A stretch of 64,000 bases of DNA from Lenzites betulinus (Eukaryota; Basidiomycota; Agaricomycetes; Polyporales; Polyporaceae). The DNA lies in NCBI GenBank assembly GCA_022264855.1, contig JABYQU010000002.1, positions 930,001-994,000 of the forward strand. The letters are read 5' to 3'. Below, piece by piece: positions 46,306-55,779 of the stretch. The translations under genes and the position numbers were made by a program. The notes under the pieces are model-generated. The model made no database searches, was not told the origin of the DNA, and saw nothing but the letters and a program-made list of their open reading frames with translations. Numbering within the stretch: position 1 is the first letter of the stretch; every line of letters starts with the position of its first letter.

Positions 46306-47984
46306 ATGTCTTTCTCCTCTTCCTCGAGCTCCGTCCCCACTAAGAATGCTTCCACGAACGAGCGATGTCGCTCGGCCTCGCAGTCAGTCATCGCGTTCTT
46401 TCTTTGTGCTGCCATTAAGCCTCGTGCAGAGTTGCGAAAGACGTCCACTCCTTCGAGGAGTGGCAAGTTTTTCAGAACTGCGAAGAAGTTTTGTCATTTG
46501 ATATGCCTGAAACAATCAGAGCCCATACGAGCATGGTGTTCAAGCTCGATGGACAGCTGCCTCATGTCTGGATTGAAGGGAAGGTAAGGGTACCTCACTC
46601 AGCAGCTTGCATGCCCATGCTTAATATCCACGATGTAGAAAACCAAGATCGGCCGTAGCCTGGCTCGTATCGTAGAGCCGGAGTTCCTCGCATTTCTCAC
46701 TACGGCTGAAGAGACTGTTCCTGGCTTGTTCTCTGAACACGTCCCCCATGATGCGGAAAGTGTGGGAGTTCTGCGTGACCTCCAGAACATCTTCACCGCT
46801 TGGAAGAGCGCACGTCAAATGCGAGAGTCGACTCGCCAGTGGTCCGAGGCTGACTATGCCACCGGAGTGTGAGTGACCGCCTTTGTCGACAGTGGCACAT
46901 ATTCTAACGTGAAGCAGTTACAACCACGTACGACGGGCATCTATCCGACTGAGTGAACCACGGTAAGTTGATCTATATTCCTGCGATATCGAGTTGAAAG
47001 GGGAGCTCAACTCGCACTAGGGCGCAATGTACAATTGCACTTCCCCACCCCGTGTCAAGGCACAAGGTCACTCCCGATGTCGTGCGCATCCTCAACGGCA
47101 AGACAGCAAAACCCGACGGCGCACTCTTTCTCCCTACGCGCCTCTTAGTGAAAGAGCTGTGCGAGCGCAAGGACTCCCCGTACAACATCCTGCACCGCAA
47201 TTCCAAGACGAAGCAGCGATCTGGTGCGGCCAACAGAGAGTCTTCCTTCAGGTACCAGAGCACGATTTGCGCGAAGCTGCCCGACGCCTGCGTGTTCGAA
47301 ATCGCCAGCGCATTCTGGGAGGACAAGAAGCCGTGCCAGAACGTGCTCGGGGCCGCGTATCGCCAGAACCGGATGGCCACCACTGCGGCGCTCCGCCAGC
47401 TGCACGCCCTTGACGTGGCCGCCCCCATCTTCGGCCTGGTCTGGGCGGAGGGTAGCGTCCGCGCCCACGCGGACTGGTGGGACGTGAACACCGAGGATAG
47501 CGAGAAGGTCCTAGTGAGTGCACCCTCAATGCCCGTATATAATGCCGCGATCCTCACGTACTATATACAGAAGATCTACTCGGCACCCTACGGCGGGCCC
47601 TCCCAGGTAGGCCGCAGGGAGAGCTGCCCGTTCCACCAATGGAACCTCGCTGAGCCCGCCGACATCATCCAGGTGTACCTCCTCATGCGGAACCTGGACC
47701 ACTGGACCGCGGGCGCGTTCCGGGACGCCGTCATCACGGGTATCACGGGCCTCGCCCAGCGCGTCGAAGCGGGAGAGGCACACGCCGTGGCGTGGCGGCG
47801 CAAGGGCGACATCACCGTCTCGAAGGCACGGAAGGCGCCGCGCGCTCCAGCGGCGCCGGAACCAGAATTGCTAGTCCAGGTCACGGTCAAAGTGGAGGAC
47901 CCCGCACCGGCGAAGCGCAAGACCAAGGGCAAGAGCAAGATGCGCATCACCACGCCGCGCACCAGCATTGGCAGCGTCCATTGA
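46306..47984 (+). CDS. Unrecognised 489-aa protein, five exons
   Basis: No named family. Exons 46306-46382, 46430-46583, 46639-46868, 46918-46962 and 47021-47984 join in frame (489 aa) with good GT-AG borders. It begins MSFSSSSSSVPTKNAS; the middle has VHSFEEWQVFQNCEEVLSFD, IEGKKTKIGRSLARIVEP and LQNIFTAWKSARQ. The long last exon contains KVTPDVVRILNGKTAKPDGALFLP, then CVFEIASAFWEDKKPCQNV, LGAAYRQNRMATTAALRQLH and APIFGLVWAEGSVRAHADWW. The pattern PD ... (E/D)xK followed by a helix with Q and a hydrophobic strand is reminiscent of PD-(D/E)XK nuclease folds, but that is inference. A basic C-terminus (KARKAPRAPAAP, AKRKTKGKSKMR) suggests nucleic-acid or nuclear association. Start at 46306 is the best in-frame Met but is not certain. 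Resembles lineage-specific agaricomycete proteins in style. Confidence 0.72.
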
Positions 47985-48307
47985 CCGGGGCCGGCGCGAA
48001 GGCCTTAGTCCGAGCCCGGCACGAGCACGTAGCACGCATCTCTGGTTATTCTGCTTCATATTCAAGAGTTGTATTTTGTATGGTATGAATGAATGAACGT
48101 CATGACACAACCAGCGCGGGTATGAACGTCGTGTGGGTAATAATTCCTCAGGTCTAGATGGGCGGTATAGAAATACACAAAGGCGTCGGTACGTAACGTA
48201 TAGCACAACATTCTAATCGAGTCCAAGCAACGGCGGTAGATATCACGTAACGGTAACGGGAAGGGGGTCGGATGCGCGCAAGCCAATCTATCTCACAACC
48301 CCAAACT

Positions 48308-50320
48308 CTATGTTTTCGGCTTCCAGCTCGACGGGATCTTCATCACCACATCGTTCCACGTCGCGAGCCGGCCCTCCTCCCACTCCTCCAGGTACGACAG
48401 GCCGGCATTCGCGCGCCGCCCCTCCTCCGTCTTCAGCCGCACCTCCGCATCGCACCAGAACAGCACCCAGTCGCCCTGGCGCATGTGTCCCGTGCTGCGC
48501 TCAAAGTACCACTTGTTCACCGGGTTGTCCGCGCGGCTGCGCCACACGAGGTCGCGGCCCTCGCCCTTGCCCTCCTTCCCGCCGTTCGGGTTCGCGGAGA
48601 ACGGCAGCCCGAGCCCGTACGTCTCGTCGTGCAGCGCGACCCAGAGGAAGTCGACCGTGCCGTCGCCCTGGTGGCTCGGCAGCACCGCGAACTTGTCGAG
48701 GTACGTGATCGGCGCGACCGCCGCGCGGGTGCCCGCCGCGCACGGCTCGCGCGTCACGATCGCGGCGCCGGCGTAGTCGCCCGCGATGATGACGAAGTCG
48801 AGGTCGCGCTCCATGCGCGCCCAGAAGGCGTCCTCGCTCAGCTTGCGCCGGAAGGACTGCTCGAGGAGCGTCTTCATTTTCGCCTTGTCGACCTCGTCCA
48901 CGCGCCGCACAACACGGATGGGCAGGCCCCGCCGGAGGAGCGTGGGCGTGTGGGGCGTCAACTTGCGGTTACCCTGCAGGAGCGCGTGCGGAAGGCTTGA
49001 GCTGACGGCGGGCTTGTTCGTAATGAGGTTGCCAATCAGGTGGCTGGGAGACCTGTGGGAGACCATGACCGCTGAGGAAGAGGGCGGCATGAACGCCAGA
49101 CATGTCCGGGCGAGCTCGAGGTTGGACAGCGCAGTGGGGTGGGCCGGCTTCCACCGAGGATCAAACGTCTCTCGAATGAACGAGTACTCCGAAGTGAGGT
49201 TGATGAGCAGATGTGGCAGGCCTTGGCGGGCATACGAGGGAACGCCTCCCTCCCGGGTGATGATCATGAGGCGTAACGGCGTCAGGTCGATTTCGTCCGG
49301 GAACATGGACGGGCCATCGTCTCCCTGGACGCGGCTGTTGTCGAGTGCCGCGGCCTCATTCATGCCACGGACGAGAGCGGCAATCACGTCGTTCGCGTCC
49401 ACACGCACGCTCCGACAGAACGAGTCCAGGGCGAGCGGCGGGAGGACTGGGATCTCGCCGGCGCGCAGCGCCGAGCGTATGTGGATGAGATCGGATGGGA
49501 ACGTGTGTGCTTCGGGAAGGATGTAGTCCCGCGGCTCGGAAGAATCCTCGTCGCCGGGCTTAGGACCGAGGCGGACCACCGACCCGAGCACCGGGCGGGC
49601 CCGCGCACCTTGGTTTTCGAGCGCGTTGACGACCCGCATCGTCTCCTCCAGGAGCGCGGCGCGTTCGCCGCCTTCGCCTTTTGCGAGCTGGTCGTTCTCG
49701 ACAACGATCACGCTGACGAGCCCGAGCTTCTCCAGATAGATCATGCCCCGCGCGATGCTCTCGAGCTGCCTGTCTGTGAACGGCGCTTGAAGTTTGACGA
49801 GCGCTGTGCGTCTGTACACTGGATTGAGGATCGAAGCCACCACAGGGCTGGGAGCAGGCTTGATGTCCGGAGGCTTGGTCTCCGTCTGGGCGGCTACGTC
49901 CTCATCCGCGAGAAGCGGGGATTCTTCTGACTTAGACGCGAGAGGCTGTGGGGGCTTTGGACGGGGGCCGAAGGAGGCTAGGTATGATTTTGTGTCCCTC
50001 AGGGAGGGGTTGGCACGGAGGAGGGAGAGGATGAAGTCCTGTACGCCGGCCTGTTCAGACGTGCCCCATACTACCCGTACATGCCCGACATACCTTCTCC
50101 GATGGCTCCACGTCATCTGGTTCTGGTGGCTCATACGAGGTCCGGAGGCTCCTTATGGTCTAAAAAGTGGCATAGCAGATACTCAGCGACTTTGCGAGAG
50201 CGGCGGCGGGGCAGCGCAACGTACAGCATAGAACGCCTTGAAGGTCTGTGCGGATCGTGAATGGAGGTTGGAAGGTGAGACTGCGCGGCTGCGACCTATG
50301 CGAGCAGAGGAGGAGAGCAT
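48308..50320 (-). CDS. ARG2: N-acetylglutamate synthase, mitochondrial
   Basis: First enzyme of arginine biosynthesis in the mitochondrial matrix, acetylating glutamate with acetyl-CoA. Start ATG 50320: MLSSSARIGRSRAVSPSNLHSRSAQTFKAFYA, an Arg/Ser-rich, acid-free presequence encoded by its own exon. The next exon is short (TIRSLRTSYEPPEPDDVEPSEK) and the rest is one long exon from AGVQDFILSLLRANPSLRD. An amino-acid-kinase-like domain follows (TALVKLQAPFTDRQLESIARGMIYLEKLGLVSVIVVEND in parts), then the GNAT acetyltransferase domain: FRRKLSEDAFWARMERDLDFVIIAGDYAGAAIVT, YLDKFAVLPSHQGDGTVDFLW and DNPVNKWYFERSTGHM. These are the fungal Arg2 hallmarks. The end is SSWKPKT, stop TAG 48310-48308. An ATG at 50134 opens a longer unspliced frame, but it conflicts with the family start. 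Confidence 0.92.
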
Positions 50321-50373
50321 GGTGCAAAGAGGGGGCCCAGACGCGGGGTCTGGGAGAGAGGGCGGTGGGGGGC

Positions 50374-50379
50374 TATATA
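50374..50379 (-). promoter_or_regulatory. TATA box of ARG2
   Basis: CTATATAG palindrome lies about 55 bases upstream of the ATG at 50320 on the minus strand. Confidence 0.5.
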
Positions 50380-51674
50380 GCCTTGACTCATGGAGGAGAG
50401 GCTCTTGAAGGCACGGCCGCAGGAAAAGGTGAGCGAATTCGCGATCTAATCAGATTTTTTCGCGCCTAGATTAGATTCTGCGACTTGGCGCGCGTGGCGT
50501 CTATCTGCTATTGGGTGGACACGGTGGAAGCTTGGAATCCCTCTCCCTCTCGAACCCTCTCGCTGCCTGCCCACCATCCAGATAATCACGCGAAGCATGC
50601 GGTCGCTGTACCCATGACACACATAGCCGCGCTCTACTTGTACCTCCAGCAGCGAAAAGCGCGCGAGTAAGCGCAGAGCGCGTCTCGGAGGCAAAAATCG
50701 GACGCCGAAAGCCCACGCCGAACAGCGAATACAACGCCGGTGTCCTGCCTCCTGCATCAGTAACAGCCGTTTCTGCTACTGGCAGCACAGGCCCGTGCGC
50801 AGCGAGTACGTACAACCAACAGCCGTCACTTTCATTACACATAGCCCAGTTCGACCGGAAGAGCCGCCGCTGTCAGCAGAGGCAGCGAACAGCGGAACCC
50901 ACTCAGCCCGCTCTCGTGGTCTCGGGACACCCCCGGAGGACGCACCTGGCCGTTCCGAAAAGCCGTATACTGTTGAAGAACGGCAGAACACGCGCAAGCC
51001 ATACCAGTCAGCTATACCTGCGCTCGATGTCCTTCTAAGACGCAGCTATATCCGGATGAGGATCCCGCCTTACCCAAAGCGACGGACAGAACGGCGGTCT
51101 GTCGGCCAGCAACGTGCTGCGTCGCTTTCTTCATCCCCCGCTGAACAGTGAAGCTTTGAAGCACGGCGATCAGCGGTCCTTCGACCAGGGGCCGCGCGAC
51201 AAAATAGCCTCTGGGTGTGGGCACCTGTGCCAAGCTCGCCCTCTTTCGGCATCTCACAACTCTGTGAGTACGTTTCTATCTATACCGCATATGAATGCAC
51301 GTCTCCGGAGAATTGTCGCTGTGCGGTCTCCTAGGACGGGTATAGCTGTGCTCTATCCGGAATACCGCGTATCCTGGTTGTGCACACGAAAGCTTGTGAA
51401 TACGGTCGGTGGGTGTTTGCGGCCGATCCGCGCGCGGAGAACACATCGCATGCGGTCCGCCTTCCTTTAGCTCCGGGCCAGTCAAGGCAGCAGCGTGCGT
51501 GGCAATTTTCCTGACACATGGTCACAACCTGTTTACATGGCGACTAGCCAGAGCTACTAGCAGCGCATGTCAGCAACACGAAGGTTTGTGTGTAAGAAGT
51601 TGTGAAACTTGGAAGGTGTATAATATCGAGAAGCCTGGCATGGACATAGGTACACCGGTGGCAATAGCAGCATG
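50380..51674. other. Gene-poor region before the tRNA
   Basis: About 1.3 kb with no recognisable gene. Open frames on both strands overlap one another and carry no known motif. Confidence 0.45.
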
Positions 51675-51756
51675 TCTCTGTTAGTATATCGGTTAGTACA
51701 CGCGCCTGTCATTTGCCTGGCCGCGCGAAAGCGGGGTTCGACTCCCCGACAGAGAG
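51675..51756 (+). tRNA. tRNA-Asp (anticodon GTC) with 10-nt intron
   Basis: Cloverleaf drawn by eye. Acceptor stem TCTCTGT (51675-51681) pairs with ACAGAGA (51749-51755) and is followed by discriminator G. D-stem GTAT/GTAC encloses ATCGGTTA. The anticodon stem CGCGC (51701-51705) pairs with GCGCG (51723-51727). The loop CTGTCA carries GTC at 51708-51710, interrupted after position 37 by TTTGCCTGGC (51712-51721), then C38. The T-arm is CGGGG-TTCGACT-CCCCG. A run of five T at 51757 is the pol III terminator. An uninterrupted reading does not pair, so the intron is required. CTGTCAC is the usual tRNA-Asp loop. Confidence 0.93.
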
Positions 51757-52129
51757 TTTTTGTTTTGCATCCAGTAACCTCGACATCCCCCATCTGCCAT
51801 GCAGGCGGCGAATTACGTGCAGCTACATGCGCAAGACAGTACGTATAGCGTGGACCCAGTAGAGACATCGAGGCTGACGATGCTAGCCTGACACGGTCAC
51901 GTTATTCAGGCTGACGACGCGACGCGCAGGAGCGCGCAAGCTCCAAGCTCAAGCTCAAGTTCGAATATCATCCACGTAGGCTGACAGCTTTTCCAGTCGT
52001 CAGCTTGTCAGCTTGCACACACTGATGGTTCCCGGACGCGTATTACTAGTGATTGATATCTTGGCCGGCCGATATTAGAACTGTTTAGCTTGAGTTCACG
52101 CGTACGCGTATGGGTCAGCAATTCCCCTT

Positions 52130-52280
52130 GATCGACCTGGGGCTGACATTCGTAACAAGTACTGTATCATAGCCATGCATAGAGGCTGACGTTAACTTCG
52201 ACACTGTCAGCTTTTTTACGCTGGGCGGCCGCTGCTGCCTGTTGCCAGCCGCTCGACCTCGACGTGCCCTTTGAGCACCT
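52130..52280. repeat. Diverged direct repeat, copy A
   Basis: Shares with copy B the ordered blocks GATCG..., GTCATTCGTAA-like, ATAGAGGCTGAC, TTAACTT, TTGCCAGCCGCT, TCGACNT and TTTGAGCAC. The offset to copy B is about 331 bases. Confidence 0.7.
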
Positions 52281-52460
52281 CATGTACAAATTGCGGGGAG
52301 AAGTTGTTGTCGACAACGTATCGATCGCCGTACAGTCTATGCATGTTAGCTGTGGCACATATGTAACGGAAGCTTCCCTTAGATAGACAGACGGTTTGCT
52401 GGAGGCGTGATATTTCGACCGATCGTCAGGAGTGCAGCGCAGTGGTTCAGCAGACTGTTA

Positions 52461-52618
52461 GATCGTGTCGGTGGCTGTCATTCGTAAAGACTGTACTTCC
52501 ACATATAGAGGCTGACCTTAACTTAGAGATATTGCCAGCCGCTTAGCAATACCGATTGATCGTTCACCACGCACGTCTTGCCAGCCGCTGGCTTTCGACA
52601 TCCAATTTGAGCACTTTG
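52461..52618. repeat. Diverged direct repeat, copy B
   Basis: Second copy with the same ordered blocks: GGCTGTCATTCGTAA, ATAGAGGCTGACCTTAACTT, TTGCCAGCCGCT twice, TTTCGACATCC and TTTGAGCAC. Identity is partial, so the duplication is old or comes from two members of a repeat family. Confidence 0.7.
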
Positions 52619-54390
52619 TCTAAACAGGTCGTCCGACATACGTCATTCTTCGCGGGAGCTCAGTCCTAGTCGATTTGCCAACTCCCTATGGGCCTTGCAA
52701 TGGTATGCGGGAAGGTACTAATGTGAAAAGCACGAAGAGGGATGGATGAGCATAGCGGGCCCGAGTGTATTGGAAGGTCTACGACATGCGCGGTAGACGT
52801 AGTACAAGGTAGTACAAGTCTATTCTGTGCACCGCCACATGTCCACAAGACGCCTTGGAGCCTCTTGAAGCACGGCGACCAAACGGAGATATCCGTCCCC
52901 TTGACGAAAAGCAATTAAGTGGCTCCAAGAGACGACATGCCGTGTCGAGAGCCGTTCAAACATGAAACAGATGGGTCCTCAGAAGCCGGGCAGAATATAG
53001 AGCGGCGCTGAGTGGCGGATGCTGATAGCGTCACATTGCGGGGATTGTAGACAGCTGCAGCCAAGTAAGTAGATCGTTGAGTCAAAAGGGCCCCAGCTGA
53101 AGATTGACAAGCACGCTAGAACCACTGGGCGCGCGCCAGTACATAGAACGAAGTACGAGCTGCTGTTCGAGCGCCGTATTGTTGATCGTGTGTGAATGCC
53201 TGTTGTCTTGGAAGGGGTGTACTCTGTGACGTGATGTATCATGACAGCTTTGCGGGCCGAACGAGCTGTATGACTGCAGAAACCCGCCGCCCCGAAGCAA
53301 CATACGTCGGCGGCGGCGCAGTAGTCGTCGCCATACGTCAATATGCAACAGGTGATGGAAGACGCACCGCTGCAAATTTTCTGCGCATGCAGCCACACGC
53401 GATCGGAGCCAGGGCCGCTCAATATAAGCTTTGGGCTTCCCAGGACAAATTGGAGAATCAGAGTGGCCGGCGGGGCAGCGAGTCGCGAGGCGGCCAACGA
53501 GGAGCGTCGGTGCGTGCGGGGAGACCGTTTAAGCTGCTGGGCGACGGAAGACGCGCACCCGGGGTCTTGCTTATGTAACGCCTCGCGCCGACGATCCGGG
53601 ACGCGCGCTCGGGGGAGGTATGACCTCATCGAGGAACCTATGCGGGCCTGCGACGACATATCCACCTGCGCAACGCGTCGTGCGCTGCGGCGCTGCGCAC
53701 GGGAGAGGTCCCATTCATCAGAGGACGTGGCCCGGAGACGTGTCGAGATGGAAGGGGCGGAGGGAGCCGCTGCGAGGCCGGGCAGGGCGGGGAGAGGGCA
53801 GAGCTGTGCGGCGAGGGCGATGATAGACACGTTGGAGCGGCTGGCTCGCAGGTTGTCACCGGACAATCAGTGCGATCATGCTGAGCCGGTGGAGCAGCCC
53901 TCGCGCGTCACGCTAGGGTGAATGCCGAGGCGAGGACCTGGGGGCTTGCGCGAGGAGATAGAGGGGTGTCGCGCGGTGGGTGCATGGGCTGGCGCGTGAG
54001 AGGGAGGGAGAGGGAGGAGGCGAGGACAGTTGGCCGAGTGCAGGCGGGGGAGCCGATTGGGCGGAACGCGGGGCGGACAGGAGGATGGAGCGGCTGGGGC
54101 GCGTCGCGATGTCTTCATCCGAGAAGGACCCCCGTTTTCGTTTCGTCCCCCGCCCACAGCTGCTCTCGGGCCACCACCCTCGCACGGCCGCACGCTTGCC
54201 GAGGCGGTTCATATACCGCTCAGAGCGCTCGCCTTCCTATATCCTCCCTCTCCGTCCCGCCCTCAGTCCCGTCCAGCGTTTGTCGCGTCCAGCTTTCCCC
54301 GCACTGCTCGGTCGTGCCGCCGTCGTCGCCGCCGCACCTACCATCGCTCGCTGCTCCAGAAGCCACACACCATCAGCACCGCCTACCATC

Positions 54391-54651
54391 ATGCTCGCGA
54401 CGTCGTCTGCCATCCCGCCCTCAGCCGTCCCCTCCCACTCGGCCGCGGACCCGGATCCGTTCGTCCTGTACGCGCGCTCCCTCCACGACTATACCCTCCG
54501 TCTTTGGACGGAATCAAGGAGGATCGCAGAAGAGAAGGCCCGGATTAGAGCCGCCGCTACCGGTGCCTCGGCCAAAGACCACGCAGACCCTCTCCAGGCG
54601 CAGTCCAACGGCAACAAACAACCGGAGATGATACCACCCGCCAAAGCCTGA
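54391..54651 (+). CDS. Small conserved-looking protein, 86 aa
   Basis: Single-exon gene of unknown function. The start at 54391 (MLATSSAIPPSAVPSHS) is preferred over longer in-frame versions. The upstream DNA has promoter character: TTCATATACC at about 54208-54217, a C/T-rich leader, then the ATG about 180 bases later. After a low-complexity Ser/Pro/Ala head comes a helical-looking core DPFVLYARSLHDYTLRLW TESRRIAEEKARI (in two parts), then a polar tail ending MIPPAKA. The core, rather than composition alone, makes me believe it is real; small proteins with a similar DPF..YAR.LHDYT...W segment occur in agaricomycetes as I recall, but I cannot verify this. Confidence 0.6.
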   Translation: MLATSSAIPPSAVPSHSAADPDPFVLYARSLHDYTLRLWTESRRIAEEKARIRAAATGASAKDHADPLQAQSNGNKQPEMIPPAKA

Positions 54652-55779
54652 GCGGCTAGGACACGGATGTGGTAGTAGATGCTGGGGGAGGTTGTCAGGC
54701 GAGATTGATGTCCCAGGTGAGCACAAGTCGTCGCTTCTCTCACCAGCTCTTAGTCTCATTCGTGCCGTTGTAGCTTTGCGCATACGCCGCGAGACGGCTT
54801 CGTGACCGCCTTCGCATAGCGTAGCACGCTTGTGCCTTTCCCTTTCGACGATTTTACTCGTATTTCTGTTGTCTCGCTTTCCACTTTCCGCTGACGCTTC
54901 ACCCATGCCTGTACAGTATATTTGTCTGATCAGTATATCGATATCGCCTGTCTATCCATCCACTACTCCCTCACCACCCTAGTCATCCGTAGTACTCGCC
55001 CCGGTTCGGAGGGAGCTTCCGACGTTATGCATTCCATTGGGTTTTTGGTGGTGTTGTCAGTACGTCTGTATATCTCGAATCCATCGTATTTACACCGTAG
55101 AAGCGAGCGGCGGGAGGCAAAGCAGAAGACGATGTCCGGCGGGTCTAGACATCCCCACTCTCCCTCTTTATACCGCCACACCGAGCTCGACGGCGAGTCT
55201 AGACTCGTGCGTGACAGGCTTAAGAGAGTCACTGCCGAGCATAGACAGCATGTCACGCATCACGCACAAAGGTGGGCATCAATTTCGGATCGCCTCGGCC
55301 GCCGCCCACGCACGACGTCAACGTCCTGATAGCATCGACCTGATCGTCTGCTTCGACCGAGGAGACGTATCATGCGCGTGGCATTCGGCGTCCCACAGCA
55401 AGTCGTCTGATCACCTATGCGGCCGTCGACGTCGGGTAAGAGTATCGCAACGTTTTCGAGCCATTTTATGGCCAGACTTGTTTGTGCATCACGCTCGTGT
55501 CCGCACAAGTTCCACAAGGACCGCACGATCTCGGGATCAGGAACAGAATCAGAAAACGTGCTCAAGCGACCACAAGCACCCATGCAATCCCCAGACGCGT
55601 CGCCGCTCATCCTGGCACGGGGACCCGCCTCCCTGCGACGCACGTTCCATGCGCATTCAAATAGCGCGTTATGCCCACCATCAGCCGCTTCCCGAGTTCG
55701 ATGTCAAGATGCGCGAACGTGAGGTCCGCGCTGAATATACTCTCCCCAGACCGTCTTATAAGCCGCCGCGTCGTCGGCC
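54652..55779. other. Intergenic region, nothing recognised
   Basis: About 1.1 kb between the small gene and the sphingomyelinase. A TTATAAG box at 55756-55762 lies close to the first ATG of the next gene. Overlapping frames on both strands look like chance. Confidence 0.45.

Larger units (their letters stand above)
51757..54390. repeat. Repeat-rich, gene-poor region downstream of tRNA-Asp
   Basis: Between the tRNA and the next gene I see no convincing protein gene. The first 900 bases contain many copies of GGCTGAC or its complement (for example 51872, 51909, 51979, 52141, 52183, 52510, and GTCAGC at 52000, 52007 and 52206). They also contain a diverged direct duplication (52130-52280 and 52461-52618). 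A 295-codon frame at 52979-53866 (-) has no family resemblance and is overlapped by open frames on the other strand. Confidence 0.55.

Noticed and set aside
48272..49000. 242-codon plus-strand frame, Arg/Val-rich
   Set aside because: Antisense shadow of the ARG2 acetyltransferase exon.
50090..50134. ATG at 50134 as the ARG2 start
   Set aside because: It requires reading through an intron and gives no presequence; the spliced start at 50320 restores both frame and targeting signal.
52430..52480. Possible second tRNA (GCGCAGTGGTTCAGCAGACTG)
   Set aside because: It resembles an A-box, but no acceptor or T-arm pairing could be drawn and there is no B-box or T-run.
52979..53866. 295-codon open frame on the minus strand
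   Set aside because: No family resemblance, composition looks like random GC-rich DNA, and long open frames overlap it on the other strand; it lies in a repeat-rich, gene-poor stretch.
53918..54390. Longer in-frame versions of the 86-aa protein beginning at 53980 or overlapping frames
   Set aside because: They would place the promoter-like TTCATATACC element and a C/T-rich leader inside coding sequence.
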